A stretch of DNA of 64,000 nt from Photobacterium profundum. GTDB taxonomy: Bacteria > Pseudomonadota > Gammaproteobacteria > Enterobacterales > Vibrionaceae. Of the stretch, positions 21,001 to 36,000 are shown piece by piece. Numbering within the stretch: the first letter of the stretch is position 1; each line of letters opens with the position of its first letter. The translations under genes and the position numbers were made by a program. Below the pieces are notes generated by a model. That model was given only the letters and a program-made list of their open reading frames with translations. It searched no databases and was not told where the DNA came from. The stretch spans positions 62,001-126,000 of the forward strand of contig NZ_PYOD01000002.1 in assembly GCF_003026285.1 (NCBI RefSeq), in the 5' to 3' direction.

Positions 21001-24000
21001 CCACATCCAGATTCAGTTGACCTTCTACAGCGACACCTTTATTCGATGTTTCATTAACAGTGGTGCCAGAGTCAGTATCAAATGATGGATCATCACCATC
21101 TTTAATAATGATGCCTACATTGGCAGGGCTCGTCAGATCATCGCCATCAGTATCAGTCGCCTGAACCGGTACCTTGATGTGTATTTCATCGTTTTCAGAA
21201 GTAATGTAACCCGCAGTATCACCAGTGTTTTTGTGATCCAATGGAACATTTTGCGTGATATCTACAGTCACCGTCAGATCTTGACCGTTCTGTGCCGCAG
21301 ACAATTCAACCGTCAACGCAACTTGTCCATTTAACCTACCAACAATGTCGCCGTCAGCATTTAACGAGAAGGTTAATGTTTGTCCACCTGACGTTAATTC
21401 AGACGCCAACTCCAGCATTAAGGCACTGACTTGCGCAGGGTCAACTTCAACAGAATCAGGAACCAAGCGATCTTCACCGGCAGTTAATTCAAAATTACCT
21501 GACTTCGTTGCAGGATAAGAAGTATCTGTACCACCGACACCATTGCCGTCAGTATCAAGATCACCTTCGATCAGCTCAATCGTATCGGAATTACCGCCTG
21601 CTGCATCATCACCATCAGTGATCGTGATGTCCATTGAGCCGTTTGTTGTATCACCGTCTTTATCGGTTGCTGTGACACCTAAATCGACATTGATGCTATC
21701 GCTCGCACCGCTTTGATCAACTGGTCCAGTTACCGTGACTTTGTATGAACCATCGGTATCAATAGTTACTGTCATTACTGGCTTATGCGCGCTGTCAAAA
21801 ACAGTCAGCGTATTGCCTGTTACGGTATACGTGGTTGGTAGCCCATTACTGTTAATGTCGACTAATTCAGGTTGGTCAGCTTGGAACACAAGGGTATCAA
21901 TCGCATCTGAACCGACATTCAGTGGGATCTGACCACTAATCACATCGCCTTTTTGTGTGGTTTCATCAACGGTGACACCAGAGTCTGCACCGAACGATGG
22001 ATTAGCACCATCGGTAATCGTGATATCCACATTGGCAGGCGTATCTAAATCATCACCATCGGTGTCAGTCGCTTGCACGGGTACATTGATGTGAATTTCA
22101 TCATTGGCAGAGGTAATGTAGCCCGTTTCATCTGAGCCATTATGATCAAGCGGAACGTTTTGCGTAATTTTAACGCTCACCGTCAAGTCTTGACCGTTTT
22201 GCGCCGCTGACAGTTCGACCGTCAACGCCACTGTGTTGCCCAACATACCAACAATGTCACCGTCAGTATTTAGAGAGAAGGTTAATGCTTGTCCCGCAGA
22301 CGTCAGCTCGCTCGCCAACTCGGTCATCAAGGCATTCACTTGTGCAGGATCAATAACAATCGAATCTGGGACTAGACGATCTTCACCCGCTTTGATAACA
22401 AACGAACCTGATTGCGAGGCTGGGTATGTCGTATCAGTATCACCCGAATTAACACCGTCACCAACCGTATCTAAGTCGCCTTCATTCAGCGTTAGCGCAC
22501 CTTGGTCGTCACCCGCAGCATTGATGCCGTCAGTGATGATGATGTCCATCGCACCGTCAGTGGTGTCGCCATCTTTATCGGTGGCAGTCACGTTCAAATC
22601 AATATTGGTGGATTCGCTGTCACCTTGATCGATAGGTCCGGTCACCGTCACTTCGTATGAACCATCAGTGGCGATAGTCACCGTCATCACAGTATCGCCT
22701 GCACTGTCGAGAACCGTCAGGATATTCCCCACAACCGTGAACGTCGTCGCTTCACCATTACTGGTGATCCCTGTTAATCCAGGTTGAGCCGCTTGGAACA
22801 CTATGGTATCAATCGCATCTGAGCCCACATCCAGTGGAATCTGACCGGAAATCGCATTACCTTTCTGCGTAGTTTCATCAATCGTCACGCCAGAGTCAGC
22901 ACCGAACGATGGATTAGCACCGTCGGTGATCGTGATATCCACATTGGCAGGGATATCTAAATCATCACCGTCAGTATCAGTGGCCTGCACGGGTACATTG
23001 ATGTGGATCTCATCATTGGCAGATGTCACATAGCCCGTACCGTTTATGCCATTATGATCCAGTGGGACATTTTGCGTGATGGTCACCGTGACTTTCACAT
23101 CTTGACCTTGCTGTTCGCCCGACAAAGAAACGGTTACAGCCACAGTACCGTTCGGCAATGTACCGACTAGATTACCGTTACTATCCACTTCAAACGTCAG
23201 CGCCTCACCGCCTGAAGTCAGTTCATTTTGCAGCTCAGCGATCAAATCACTTTGTAATACTGGATCAACCTTTACTGAACTTGGAACAAGGCTGTCTTCA
23301 CCCGCTTTGATAACGAATGAGCCTGATTGTGATGCGGGGTATGTGGTGTCGGTATCGTTCGGATTAACGCCGTCACCCGCCGTATCTAAATCGCCTTCGT
23401 TCAGCGTGAGCGCACCTTGGTCTCCACCTGCGGCATTGGTACCGTCAGTGATGGTGATATCCATCGAACCATCAGTGGTGTCGCCATCTTTATCAGTGGC
23501 AGTCACGTTCAAATCGATATTAGTCGATTCACTGTCACCTTGGTCTATTGGACCTGTAACCGTGACTTCATATGAACCATCTATCGCGATAGTCACTGTC
23601 ATGACAGGAATATTGGCACTATCAACAACGGTAATTGTGTTGCCTGAAACAGTGAATGTCGTCACCTCACCGTTACTGGTGATCCCTGCTAATTCAGGTT
23701 GGTCAGCTTGGAACACAAGGGTATCAATCGCATCAGAGCCCACATTCAGTGGGATCTGACCGGAAATCACGTCACCTTTTTGCGTAGTTTCATCAATCGT
23801 CACACCCGAATCAGTACCAAAGGATGGATTAGCGCCGTCGGTAATAGTGATATCCACATTGGCAGGCGTATCTAAATCATCGCCATCGGTGTCTGTCGCT
23901 TGCACGGGCACATTGATGTGAATGTCATCATTGGCAGAGGTAATGTAGCCCGTTCCATTTGAACCATTATGATCCAGTGGGACATTTTGCGTGATGGTCA

Positions 24001-27000
24001 CTGTGACTTTCACATCTTGACCTTGCTGCTCGCCTTGCAGTGATACGGTCACCGCAACAACGCCGCTTGGCAATGTACCAACCAGATTACCGTTATTATC
24101 CACTTCAAAGGTCAGCGTCTCACCGCCTGAAGTCAGTTCATTTTGCAGCTCGGTGATCAAATCACTTTGTAACGCTGGGTCGATTTTTACTGAGTCCGGA
24201 ACGAGGCTATCTTCACCGGCTGTAATCACAAACGAACCCGACTGTGAGGCTGGGTAAGAAGTATCAGTGTCACCAGAGTTAACACCGTCACCCGCTGTAT
24301 CTAAATCACCTTCGTTCAGCGTGAGCGCACCTTGGTCACCACCCGCAGCATTGATGCCGTCAGTGATAGTGATATCCATCGAGCCGTCAGTGGTGTCACC
24401 GTCTTTATCAGTGGCAGTCACGTTCAGGTCAATATTGGTGGATTCACTGTCACCTTGGTCAACAGGACCAGTGACGATCACTTCATACGATCCGTCAGTG
24501 GCAATGGTCACCGTCATCACGGTATCGCCTGCACTGTCGAGAACCGTTAGGGTATTACCCACAACCGTGAACGTCGTCGCTTCACCATTACTGGTGATCC
24601 CTGTTAATCCAGGTTGAGCCGCTTGGAACACTATAGTATCAATCGCATCTGAGCCCACATCCAGTGGAATCTGACCGGAAATCGCATTACCTTTCTGCGT
24701 AGTTTCATCAATCGTCACGCCAGAGTCAGCACCGAACGATGGATTAGCACCGTCGGTGATCGTGATATCTACATTGGCAGGGATATCTAAATCATCACCG
24801 TCAGTATCAGTGGCCTGCACGGGTACATTGATGTGGATCTCATCATTGGCAGATGTCACATAGCCCGTACCGTTTGTGCCATTATGATCCAGTGGGACAT
24901 TTTGCGTGATGGTCACCGTGACTTTCACATCTTGACCTTGCTGCTCGCCTTGCAGTGATACGGTCACCGCCACAACGCCGCTTGGCAATGTACCAACCAG
25001 ATTACCGCTCGCATCAACCTCAAACGTCAGCGTCTCACCACCTGAAGTCAGTTCATTTTGCAGTTCAGCGATCAAATCACTTTGTAATGCTGGGTCAACT
25101 TTTACTGAATCTGGAACAAGGCTGTCTTCACCCGCTTTGATAACAAACGAACCTGATTGCGAGGCTGGGTATGTCGTATCGGTATCACCCGAATTAACAC
25201 CGTCACCAACCGTATCTAAGTCGCCTTCATTCAGCGTGAGCGCACCTTGGTCGTCGCCCGCAGCATTGATGCCGTCAGTGATAGTGATATCCATCGCACC
25301 GTCAGTGGTATCGCCATCTTTATCAGTGGCAGTGACGTTCAAGTCAATATTGGTCGATTCACTGTCACCTTGGTCAACAGGACCTGTTACGATCACTTCA
25401 TACGATCCGTCAGTGGCAATGGTCACCGTCATCACGGTATCGCCTGCACTGTCGAGAACCGTCAGGGTATTCCCCACAACCGTGAACGTCGTCGCTTCAC
25501 CATTACTGGTGATCCCTGTTAATCCAGGTTGAGCCGCTTGGAACACTATGGTATCAATCGCATCTGAGCCCACATCCAATGGGATCTGACCACTAATCAC
25601 ATCACCTTTTTGTGCTGTTTCATCAATCGTCACACCAGAGTCAGCACTAAATGATGGATTCGCACCGTCGGTGATGGTGATATCCACATTGGCAGGGGTA
25701 TCTAAATCATCACCATCGGTGTCAGCCGCTTGCACGGGTACATTGATGTGAATCTCATCATTGGCAGAGGTAATGTAGCCCGTTCCATTTGTGCTGTTAT
25801 GATCAAGCGGAACGTTTTGCGTAATTTTAACGCTCACCGTCAAGTCTTGACCGTTTTGCGCCGCTGACAGTTCGACCGTCAACGCCACTGTGTTGCCCAA
25901 CATACCAACAATGTCACCGTCAGTATTTAGAGAGAAGGTTAATGCTTGTCCCGCAGACGTCAGCTCGCTCGCCAACTCGGTCATCAAGGCATTCACTTGT
26001 GCAGGATCAATAACAATCGAATCTGGCACTAAGCGGTCTTCGCCCGCTTTGATAACGAATGAGCCTGATTGCGATGCGGGGTATGTGGTATCGGTATCAC
26101 CCGGATTAACACCGTCACCCGCCGTGTCTAAATCGCCTTCATTCAGCGTTAGCGCACCTTGGTCACCACCCGCGGCATTGGTACCGTCAGTGATGGTGAT
26201 ATCCATTAAACCATCAGTGGTGTCGCCGTCTTTATCGATGGCAGTCACGTTCAAATCAATATTGGTGGATTCGCTGTCACCTTGGTCAATTGGACCTGTT
26301 ACGGTCACTTCATACGACCCATCAGTGGCGATGGTCACCGTCATCACAGGGTTATTGACACTATCAACAACAGTAATCGTGTTACCTGAAACGGTGAACG
26401 TCGTCGCTTCACCGTTACTAGTAATGCCCGTTAAGCCAGGTTGAGCCACTTGGAACACAAGGGTATCAATCGCATCAGAGCCCACATCCAGTGGGATCTG
26501 ACCTTCAATCGCATTACCTTTCTGCGTAGTTTCATCAATCGTCACACCCGAATCAGCACCGAACGATGGATTAGCACCGTCGGTAATGGTGATATCTACA
26601 TTGGCAGGGGTATCTAAATCATCGCCGTCAGTATCTGTTGCCTGCACGGGTACATTGATGTGAATGTCATCATTGGCGGAAGTAATGTAGCCTCCGCTGT
26701 CGCCGGTATTAGTATGATCCAGTGGGACATTTTGCGTAATAGTCACCGTGACTTTCACGTCTTGACCTTGCTGTTCGCCAGACAAGGTAACGGTTACAGC
26801 CACATCACCGTTCGGCAGTTTACCAACTAGGTTACCGTTACTATCCACTTCAAACGTCAGCGCCTCACCACCCGAGGTCAGTTCATTTTGCAGTTCAGTG
26901 ATCAAATCACTCTGTAATGCTGGGTCAATTTTTACTGAACCCGAAACAAGGCTGTCTTCACCCGCCTTGATAACAAACGAACCTGATTGCGAGGCTGGGT

Positions 27001-30000
27001 ATGTGGTATCGGTATCACCCGGATTAACACCGTCACCCATCGTGTCTAAATCACCTTCGTTCAGTGTTAGCGCACCTTGGTCACCACCTGCTGCATTGGT
27101 GCCGTCAGTGATAGTGATATCCATCGAACCGTCAGTGGTGTCGCCGTCTTTATCAGTAGCAGTAACGTTCAAATCGATATTGGTTGATTCACTGTTACCT
27201 TGATCGATTGGTCCTGTCACTTTCACGTCGTAAGAACCATCGGTAGCGATGGTCACCGTCATCACGGTATCGCCAGTACTGTCGAGAACCGTCAAGGTAT
27301 TACCGACAACCGTGAAAGTCGTCGCTGCACCGTTACTGGTGATCCCTGCTAATCCCGGCTGGTCAGCTTGGAAAACGATGGTTGCGATTGCATCAGAGCC
27401 CACATCCAGTGGGATCTGACCGGAAATTACGTTGCCTTGTTGTGATGATTCATTGATCGTCACGCCTATATCTGTGCCGAATGCAGGATTGTCACCGTCT
27501 TTAAGAATAATGCCCACGGTGGCCGGTGTCGTCAGATCATCGCCATCAGTATCTGTCGCTTGAACCGGCACATTAATATGAAGTTCGTCGTTTTCAGAGC
27601 GAATGTAACCCGCCGTATCACCCGTGCTGTTGTGATCCAACGGCACGTTTTGCGCAATATCAACGCTCACCGTTAAATCTTGACCGTCTTGTACCGCAGA
27701 CAGCTTAACCGTCAGCGCCACCTCGGTACCCAACATACCGACAATGTCACCAGCAGCATTCAACGAGAAGGTTAAGGCTTGTCCGCCTGAGGTCAGTTCA
27801 GCCGCAAGCTCTGTCATCAAGTCTGCCACTTGGGCTGGGTCCACTTGAACAGAGTCAGGGACTAAACGGTCTTCACCGGCAATTAACGAAAAATTACCCG
27901 ATTGGGTGGCTGGATAAGAGGTATCGACGCCACCCGCCCCATTGCCGTCAGTGTCTAAATCACCTTCAGTCAATGTAATGGTGCCGTTATAGCTACCCGA
28001 CGCGTCATCACCATCGGTGATGTTGATATCCATTGCACCGTCAGTGGTATCGCCGTCTTTATCAGTGGCAGTCACCTTCAAATCGATATTAGTCGATTCA
28101 CTGTCACCTTGGTCGATTGGACCAGTCACTTTGACGTCGTACGAACCGTCAGTCGCGATGGTTACTGTCATCACTGGCTTGTTAGCACTGTCCAGTACCG
28201 TCAATGTATTACCGACAACCGTGAATGTCGTTGCCTGACCATTGCTGGTAATACCCACTAATCCCGGTTGATCAGATTGGAAAACAATCGTATCAATCGC
28301 ATCTGAGCCCACATCCAGTGGGATCTGACCCGAAATCACCTCGCCTTTCTGCGTGGTTTCATCAATCGTGATACCCGAATCAGTTCCGAACGATGGATCC
28401 GCACCGTCGGTAATGGTGATATCTACATTGGCTGGTGTATCTAGACCATCGCCATCTGTGTCAGTCGCTTGCACGGGTACATTGATGTGGATCTCATCAT
28501 TGGCAGAAGTAATGTAGCCCGTTCCTTCTGAGCCATTATGATCCAACGGTACATTTTGCGTGATCGTCACCGTAACGTTCACGTCTTGACCTTGCTGCTC
28601 ACCAGATAAAGAAACGGTTACAGCAATAGTACCGTTTGGCAATGTACCAACTAGGTTACCGTTACTATCCACTTCAAACGTCAGTGCCTGATCACCTGAG
28701 GTCAGTTCATTTTGCAGTTCAGTGATCAAGTCACTTTGTAATGCTGGGTCAATTTTTACTGAACCCGAAACAAGGCTGTCTTCACCCGCCTTGATAACAA
28801 ACGAACCTGATTGCGATACTGGGTATGTGGTGTCGGTATCGCTCGGATTAACACCGTCACCCGCCGTATCTAAATCACCTTCGTTCAATGTTAGCGCACC
28901 TTGATCACCACCCGCGGCATTGGTACCGTCAGTGATAGTGATATCCATCGAACCGTCAGTGGTATCACCATCTTTGTCAGTGGCAGTCACGTTTAAGTCG
29001 ATATTTGTGGATTCACTGTTACCTTGGTCGATCGGGCCTGTGACCGTCACTTCGTACGAACCGTCAGTGGCGATGGTCACCATCATGACAGGGTTATTGG
29101 CACTATCAATCACCGTAATTGTGTTACCAGAAACACTGAATGTCGTCACCTCACCGTTACTGGTGATCCCCGCTAATCCTGGCTGGCTAGCTTGGAATTC
29201 AATGGTATCAATCGCATCAGAGCCCACATCCAGCGGGATCTGACCGGAAATCACATCGCCTTTATCTGTTGACTCATTAATCGTCACGCCAGAATCAGCA
29301 CCGAATGATGGATTAGCGCCGTCGGTAATAGTGATGTCCACATTGGCTGGGGTATCTAAATCATCGCCATCAGTATCTGTCGCCTGTACGGGTACATTGA
29401 TGTGGATCTCATCATTGGCGGAGGTAATGTAACCCGTTCCGTCTGAGCCATTATGATCCAACGGGACATTTTGCGTAATAGTCACCGTGACTTTCACGTC
29501 TTGACCTTGTTGTTCGCCAGACAAGGAAACGGTTACAGCCACAACACCGTTTGGCAGTTTACCAACCAGATCACCGCTCGCATCAACCTCAAAGGTCAAC
29601 GCCTCACCGCCTGAAGTCAGTTCATTTTGCAGTTCGGTGATCAAGTCACTTTGTAATGCTGGAGCAACCTTTACTGAACTTGGAACAAGGCTGTCTTCAC
29701 CCGCCTTGATAACAAACGAACCTGATTGCGATACTGGGTATGTGGTGTCGGTATCGCTCGGATTAACACCGTCACCCGCCGTATCTAAATCACCTTCGTT
29801 CAGCGTTAGCGCACCTTGGTCATCACCCGCAGCATTGGTACCGTCAGTGATCGTGATATCCATCGAACCGTCAGTGGTATCACCATCTTTGTCAGTGGCA
29901 GTCACGTTCAAATCAATATTGGTGGATTCACTGTCACCTTGGTCGATTGGACCTGTAACTGTGACATCGTACGAACCGTCAGTCGCGATAGTCACTGTCA

Positions 30001-33000
30001 TCACGGTGTCGCCAGCACTGTCGAGAACCGTCAGGGTATTCCCCACAACCGTAAACGTCGTCGCTTCACCATTACTGGTGATCCCTGTTAATCCAGGTTG
30101 AGCCACTTGGAACACAATGGTATCAATCTCATCAGAGCCCACATCCAGTGGGATCTGACCCGAAATCACGTCACCTTTTTGCGTAGTTTCATCAATCGTC
30201 ACACCCGAATCAGCACTGAATGATGGATTAGCACCGTCGGTGATCGTGATATCCACATTGGCAGGGCTATCTAAATCATCGCCGTCAGTATCTGTTACCT
30301 GCACGGGTACATTGATGTGAATGTCATCATTGGCAGAAGTAATGTAGCCCGTTCCTTCTGAGCCATTATGATCCAACGGTACATTTTGCGTGATCGTCAC
30401 CGTAACGTTCACGTCTTGACCTTGCTGCTCACCAGACAAAGAAACGGTTACAGCAATAGTACCGTTTGGCAATGTACCAACTAGGTTACCGTTACTATCC
30501 ACTTCAAACGTCAGTGCCTGACCACCTGAGGTCAGTTCATTTTGCAGTTCAGTGATCAAGTCACTTTGTAATGCTGGGTCAATTTTTACTGAACCCGAAA
30601 CAAGGCTGTCTTCACCCGCCTTGATAACAAACGAACCTGATTGCGATACTGGGTATGTGGTATCGGTATCACCCGGATTAACACCGTCACCCGCCGTATC
30701 TAAATCACCTTCGTTCAATGTTAGCGCACCTTGATCACCACCCGCGGCATTGGTACCGTCAGTGATAGTGATATCCATCGAACCGTCAGTGGTATCACCA
30801 TCTTTGTCAGTAGCAGTCACGTTTAAGTCGATATTTGTGGATTCACTGTCACCTTGGTCAACAGGACCAGTAACGATCACTTCATACGATCCGTCAGTGG
30901 CAATGGTCACCGTCATCACGGTGTCGCCAGCACTATCAAGTACTGTCAGGGTATCGCCAGTAGCAGTAAAGGTCGTTGACAGACCATTACTCGTAATGTC
31001 AGTTAATCCCGGCTGGTCAGCTTGGAACACTATGGTATCAATCGCATCTGAGCCCACATCCAATGGGATCTGACCCGAAATCACGTCACCTTTTTGCGTA
31101 GTTTCATCAATCGTCACGCCAGAGTCAGCACCGAACGATGGATTAGCACCGTCGGTGATCGTGATATCCACATTGGCAGGGCTATCTAAATCATCGCCAT
31201 CGGTGTCTGTCGCTTGCACGGGCACATTGATGTGAATGTCATCATTAGCAGAAGTAATATAGCCCGTACCGTTTGAGCCATTATGATCAAGCGGGACATT
31301 CTGTTCGATAGTCACCGTGACCTTCACGTCTTGACCTTGTTGCTCGCCCGACAGGGTAACCGTGACAGCCACATCACCGTTCGGCAGTTTGCCAACCAGA
31401 TTACCGCTCGTATCAACCTCAAACGTCAGCGCCTCACCACCTGAGGTCAGTTCATTTTGCAGCTCAGTGATCAGATCACTTTGTAATGCTGGGTCGATTT
31501 TTACTGAACCCGGTACAAGGCTGTCTTCGCCCGCCTTGATAACAAACGAACCTGATTGCGATACTGGATAAGAAGAGTCTGTATCTCTCGGATTAACACC
31601 GTCACCCGCCGTGTCCAAATCGCCTTCATTCAGCGTGAGTGCACCTAAGTCACCACCCGCAGCATTGGTACCATCATTAATAGTGATATCCATCGAACCG
31701 TCAGTGGTATCACCATCTTTGTCAGTGGCTGTCACGTTTAAGTCGATATTTGTGGATTTGCTATCACCTTGATCGATCGGACCTGTTACAGTCACTTCAT
31801 ACGATCCGTCAGTCGCGATAGTCACTGTCATCACGGTGTCGCCAGCACTGTCGAGAACCGTCAGGGTATTCCCCACAACCGTAAACGTCGTCGCTTCACC
31901 ATTACTGGTGATCCCTGTTAATCCAGGTTGAGCCACTTGGAAAACAATCGTATCAATCGCATCTGAACCCACATCCAATGGGATCTGACCTTCAATCGTA
32001 TTGCCTTTATCTGTTGTCTCATTAATTGTCACGCCAGAATCAGCACCGAATGATGGGTTCGCACCATCGGTAATGGTGATGTCCACATTGGCAGGCGTAT
32101 CTAAATCATCGCCGTCAGTGTCAGTCGCTTGCACGGGTACATTGATGTGAATGTCATCATTGGCAGAAGTAATGTAGCCCGTACCGTTTGAGCCATTATG
32201 ATCAAGCGGGACATTCTGTTCGATAGTCACCGTGACCTTCACGTCTTGACCTTGTTGCTCGCCCGACAGGATAACCGTGACAGCCACATCACCATTCGGC
32301 AATGTACCAACTAGGTTACCGTTATTATCCACTTCAAAGGTCAGCGCCTCGCCACCTGAGGTCAGTTCATTTTGCAGTTCGGTGATCAAGTCACTTTGTA
32401 ATGCTGGGTCGATTTTTACTGAACCCGGAACAAGGCTGTCTTCACCCGCCTTGATAACAAACGAACCTGATTGCGAGGCTGGGTATGTCGTATCGGAATC
32501 GTTCGGATTAACACCGTCACCCGCCGTGTCCAAATCGCCTTCGTTCAGTGTGAGCGCACCTTGGTCGCCGCCCGCGGCATTGATGCCGTCAGTGATGGTG
32601 ATGTCCATCGCACCGTCAGTGGTGTCGCCATCTTTATCAGTGGCAGTGACGTTCAAGTCAATATTGGTCGATTCACTGTCACCTTGGTCAACAGGACCAG
32701 TGACGATCACTTCATACGAACCGTCAGTGGCAATGGTCACCGTCATCACGGTATCGCCTGCACTGTCGAGAACCGTTAGGGTATTCCCCACAACCGTGAA
32801 CGTCGTCGCTTCACCATTACTGGTGATCCCTGTTAATCCAGGTTGAGCCGCTTGGAACACTATGGTATCAATCGCATCTGAGCCCACATCCAATGGGATC
32901 TGACCGGAAATCACATTACCTTTCTGCGTAGTTTCATGAATTGTGATACCCGAATCAGTACCGAACGATGGGTTCGCACCGTCGGTGATCGTGATATCCA

Positions 33001-36000
33001 CATTGGCAGGGATATCTAAATCATCACCGTCAGTGTCAGTGGCCTGCACGGGTACGTTGATGTGAATCTCATCATTGGCAGAGGTAATGTAGCCCACTCC
33101 ATCTGAACCATTATGATCCAGTGGAACATTCTGCGTGATGGTCACTGTGACTTTCACGTCTTGACCTTGCTGCTCGCCAGACAAGGTAACGGTTACAGCC
33201 ACATCACCGTTCGGCAGTTTGCCAACCAGATTACCGCTCGTATCAACCTCAAATGTCAGCGCCTCACCACCTGAGGTCAGTTCATTTTGCAGTTCAGTGA
33301 TCAGATCACTTTGTAATGCTGGGTCGATTTTTACTGAACCCGGAACAAGGCTGTCTTCGCCCGCCTTGATAACAAACGAACCTGATTGCGATACTGGATA
33401 AGAAGAGTCTGTATCTCTCGGATTAACACCGTCACCCGCCGTGTCCAAATCGCCTTCGTTCAGTGTGAGCGCACCTTGGTCACCGCCCGCGGCATTGATG
33501 CCGTCAGTGATGGTGATGTCCATCGCACCGTCAGTGGTATCGCCATCTTTATCAGTGGCAGTGACGTTCAAGTCAATATTGGTCGATTCACTGTCACCTT
33601 GGTCAACAGGACCAGTGACGATCACTTCATACGAACCGTCAGTGGCAATGGTCACCGTCATCACGGTATCGCCTGCACTGTCGAGAACCGTTAGGGTATT
33701 CCCCACAACCGTGAACGTCGTCGCTTCACCATTACTGGTGATCCCTGTTAATCCAGGTTGAGCCGCTTGGAACACTATGGTATCAATCGCATCTGAGCCC
33801 ACATCCAGTGGGATCTGACCGAAAATCACATCGCCTTTCTGCGTGGTTTCATCAATTGTGATACCCGAATCAGTACCGAAAGATGGGTTCGCACCGTCGG
33901 TAATGGTGATGTCCACATTGGCAGGCGTATCTAAATCATCGCCGTCAGTATCAGTGGCTTGCACGGGCACATTGATGTGAATGTCATCATTGACGGAAGT
34001 AATGTAGCCTTCGCTGTCGCCGGTATTAGTATGATCCAGTGGGACATTCTGCGTGATGGTCACTGTGACTTTCACGTCTTGACCTTGTTGTTCGCCAAAC
34101 AAGGAAACGGTCACAGCCACATCGCCATTCGGCAATGTACCAACTAGGTTACCGTTATTATCCACTTCAAAGGTCAGCGCCTCGCCGCCTGAAGCCAGTT
34201 CATTTTGCAGTTCAGTGATCAAATCACTTTGTAATGCTGGATCAACCTTTACTGAACTTGGAACAAGGCTGTCTTCACCCGCTTTGATAACGAATGAGCC
34301 TGATTGTGATGCGGGGTATGTGGTGTCGGTATCGCTCGGATTAACACCGTCACCCGCCGTATCTAAATCACCTTCGTTCAGTGTTAGCGCACCTTGGTCA
34401 CCACCCGCTGCATTGGTACCGTCAGTGATAGTGATATCCATCGAACCGTCAGTGGTGTCACCATCTTTATCAGTGGCAGTGACGTTCAAGTCAATATTGG
34501 TCGATTCACTGTCACCTTGGTCAACAGGACCAGTGACGATCACTTCATACGAACCGTCAGTGGCAATGGTCACCGTCATCACGGTATCGCCTGCACTGTC
34601 GAGAACCGTCAGGGTATTCCCCACAACCGTGAATGTCGTCACCTCACCATTACTGGTGACCCCCGCTAATCCTGGCTGGCTAGCTTGGAATTCAATGGTA
34701 TCAATCGCATCAGAGCCCACATCCAGTGGGATCTGACCGGAAATCACATCGCCTTTATCTGTTGACTCATTAATCGTCACGCCAGAATCAGCACCGAATG
34801 ATGGATTAGCGCCGTCGGTAATAGTGATGTCCACATTGGCGGGGGTATCTAAATCATCACCGTCAGTATCTGTTGCCTGCACGGGTACATTGATGTGAAT
34901 GTCATCATTGGCGGAAGTAATGTAACCCGTTCCGTCTGAGCCATTATGATCCAGTGGGACATTCTGCGTGATGGTCACTGTGACTTTCACGTCTTGACCT
35001 TGTTGCTCGCCCGACAGGGTAACCGTGACAGCCACATCACCATTCGGCAATGTACCAACTAGGTTACCGTTATTATCCACTTCAAAGGTCAGCGCCTCGC
35101 CGCCCGAAGTCAGTTCATTTTGCAGTTCGGTGATCAAGTCACTTTGTAATGCTGGGTCGATTTTTACTGAACCCGGAACAAGGCTGTCTTCACCCGCTTT
35201 GATAACGAATGAGCCTGATTGTGATGCGGGGTATGTGGTGTCGGTATCGCTCGGATTAACACCGTCACCACCCGTGTCTAAATCGCCTTCATTCAGTGTG
35301 AGCGCACCTTGGTCATCACCCGCAGCATTGATGCCATCATTGATAGTGATATCCATCGAACCGTCAGTGGTATCGCCATCTTTATCAGTGGCAGTCACGT
35401 TCAGGTCAATATTGGTGGATTCACTGTCACCTTGATCGATCGGACCTGTTACAGTCACTTCATACGATCCGTCAGTCGCGATGGTCACTGTCATCACGGT
35501 GTCGCCAGCACTGTCGAGAACCGTCAGGGTATTCCCCACAACCGTAAACGTCGTCGCTTCACCATTACTGGTGATCCCTGTTAATCCAGGTTGAGCCACT
35601 TGGAACACAATGGTATCAATCTCATCAGAGCCCACATCCAGTGGGATCTGACCGGAAATCACATCGCCTTTCTGCGTGGTTTCATCAATTGTGATACCCG
35701 AATCAGTACCGAACGATGGGTTCGCACCATCGGTAATGGTGATGTCCACATTGGCAGGCGTATCTAAATCATCGCCGTCAGTATCAGTGGCTTGCACGGG
35801 CACATTGATGTGAATGTCATTATTGGCAGAAGTAATGTAACCCGTTCCGTCTGAGCCATTATGATCCAGTGGGACATTCTGCGTGATGGTCACTGTGACT
35901 TTCACGTCTTGACCTTGTTGTTCGCCCGACAAGGTAACGGTTACAGCCACAACACCATTTGGCAGTTTACCGACCAGATTGCCGTTACTATCCACTTCAA

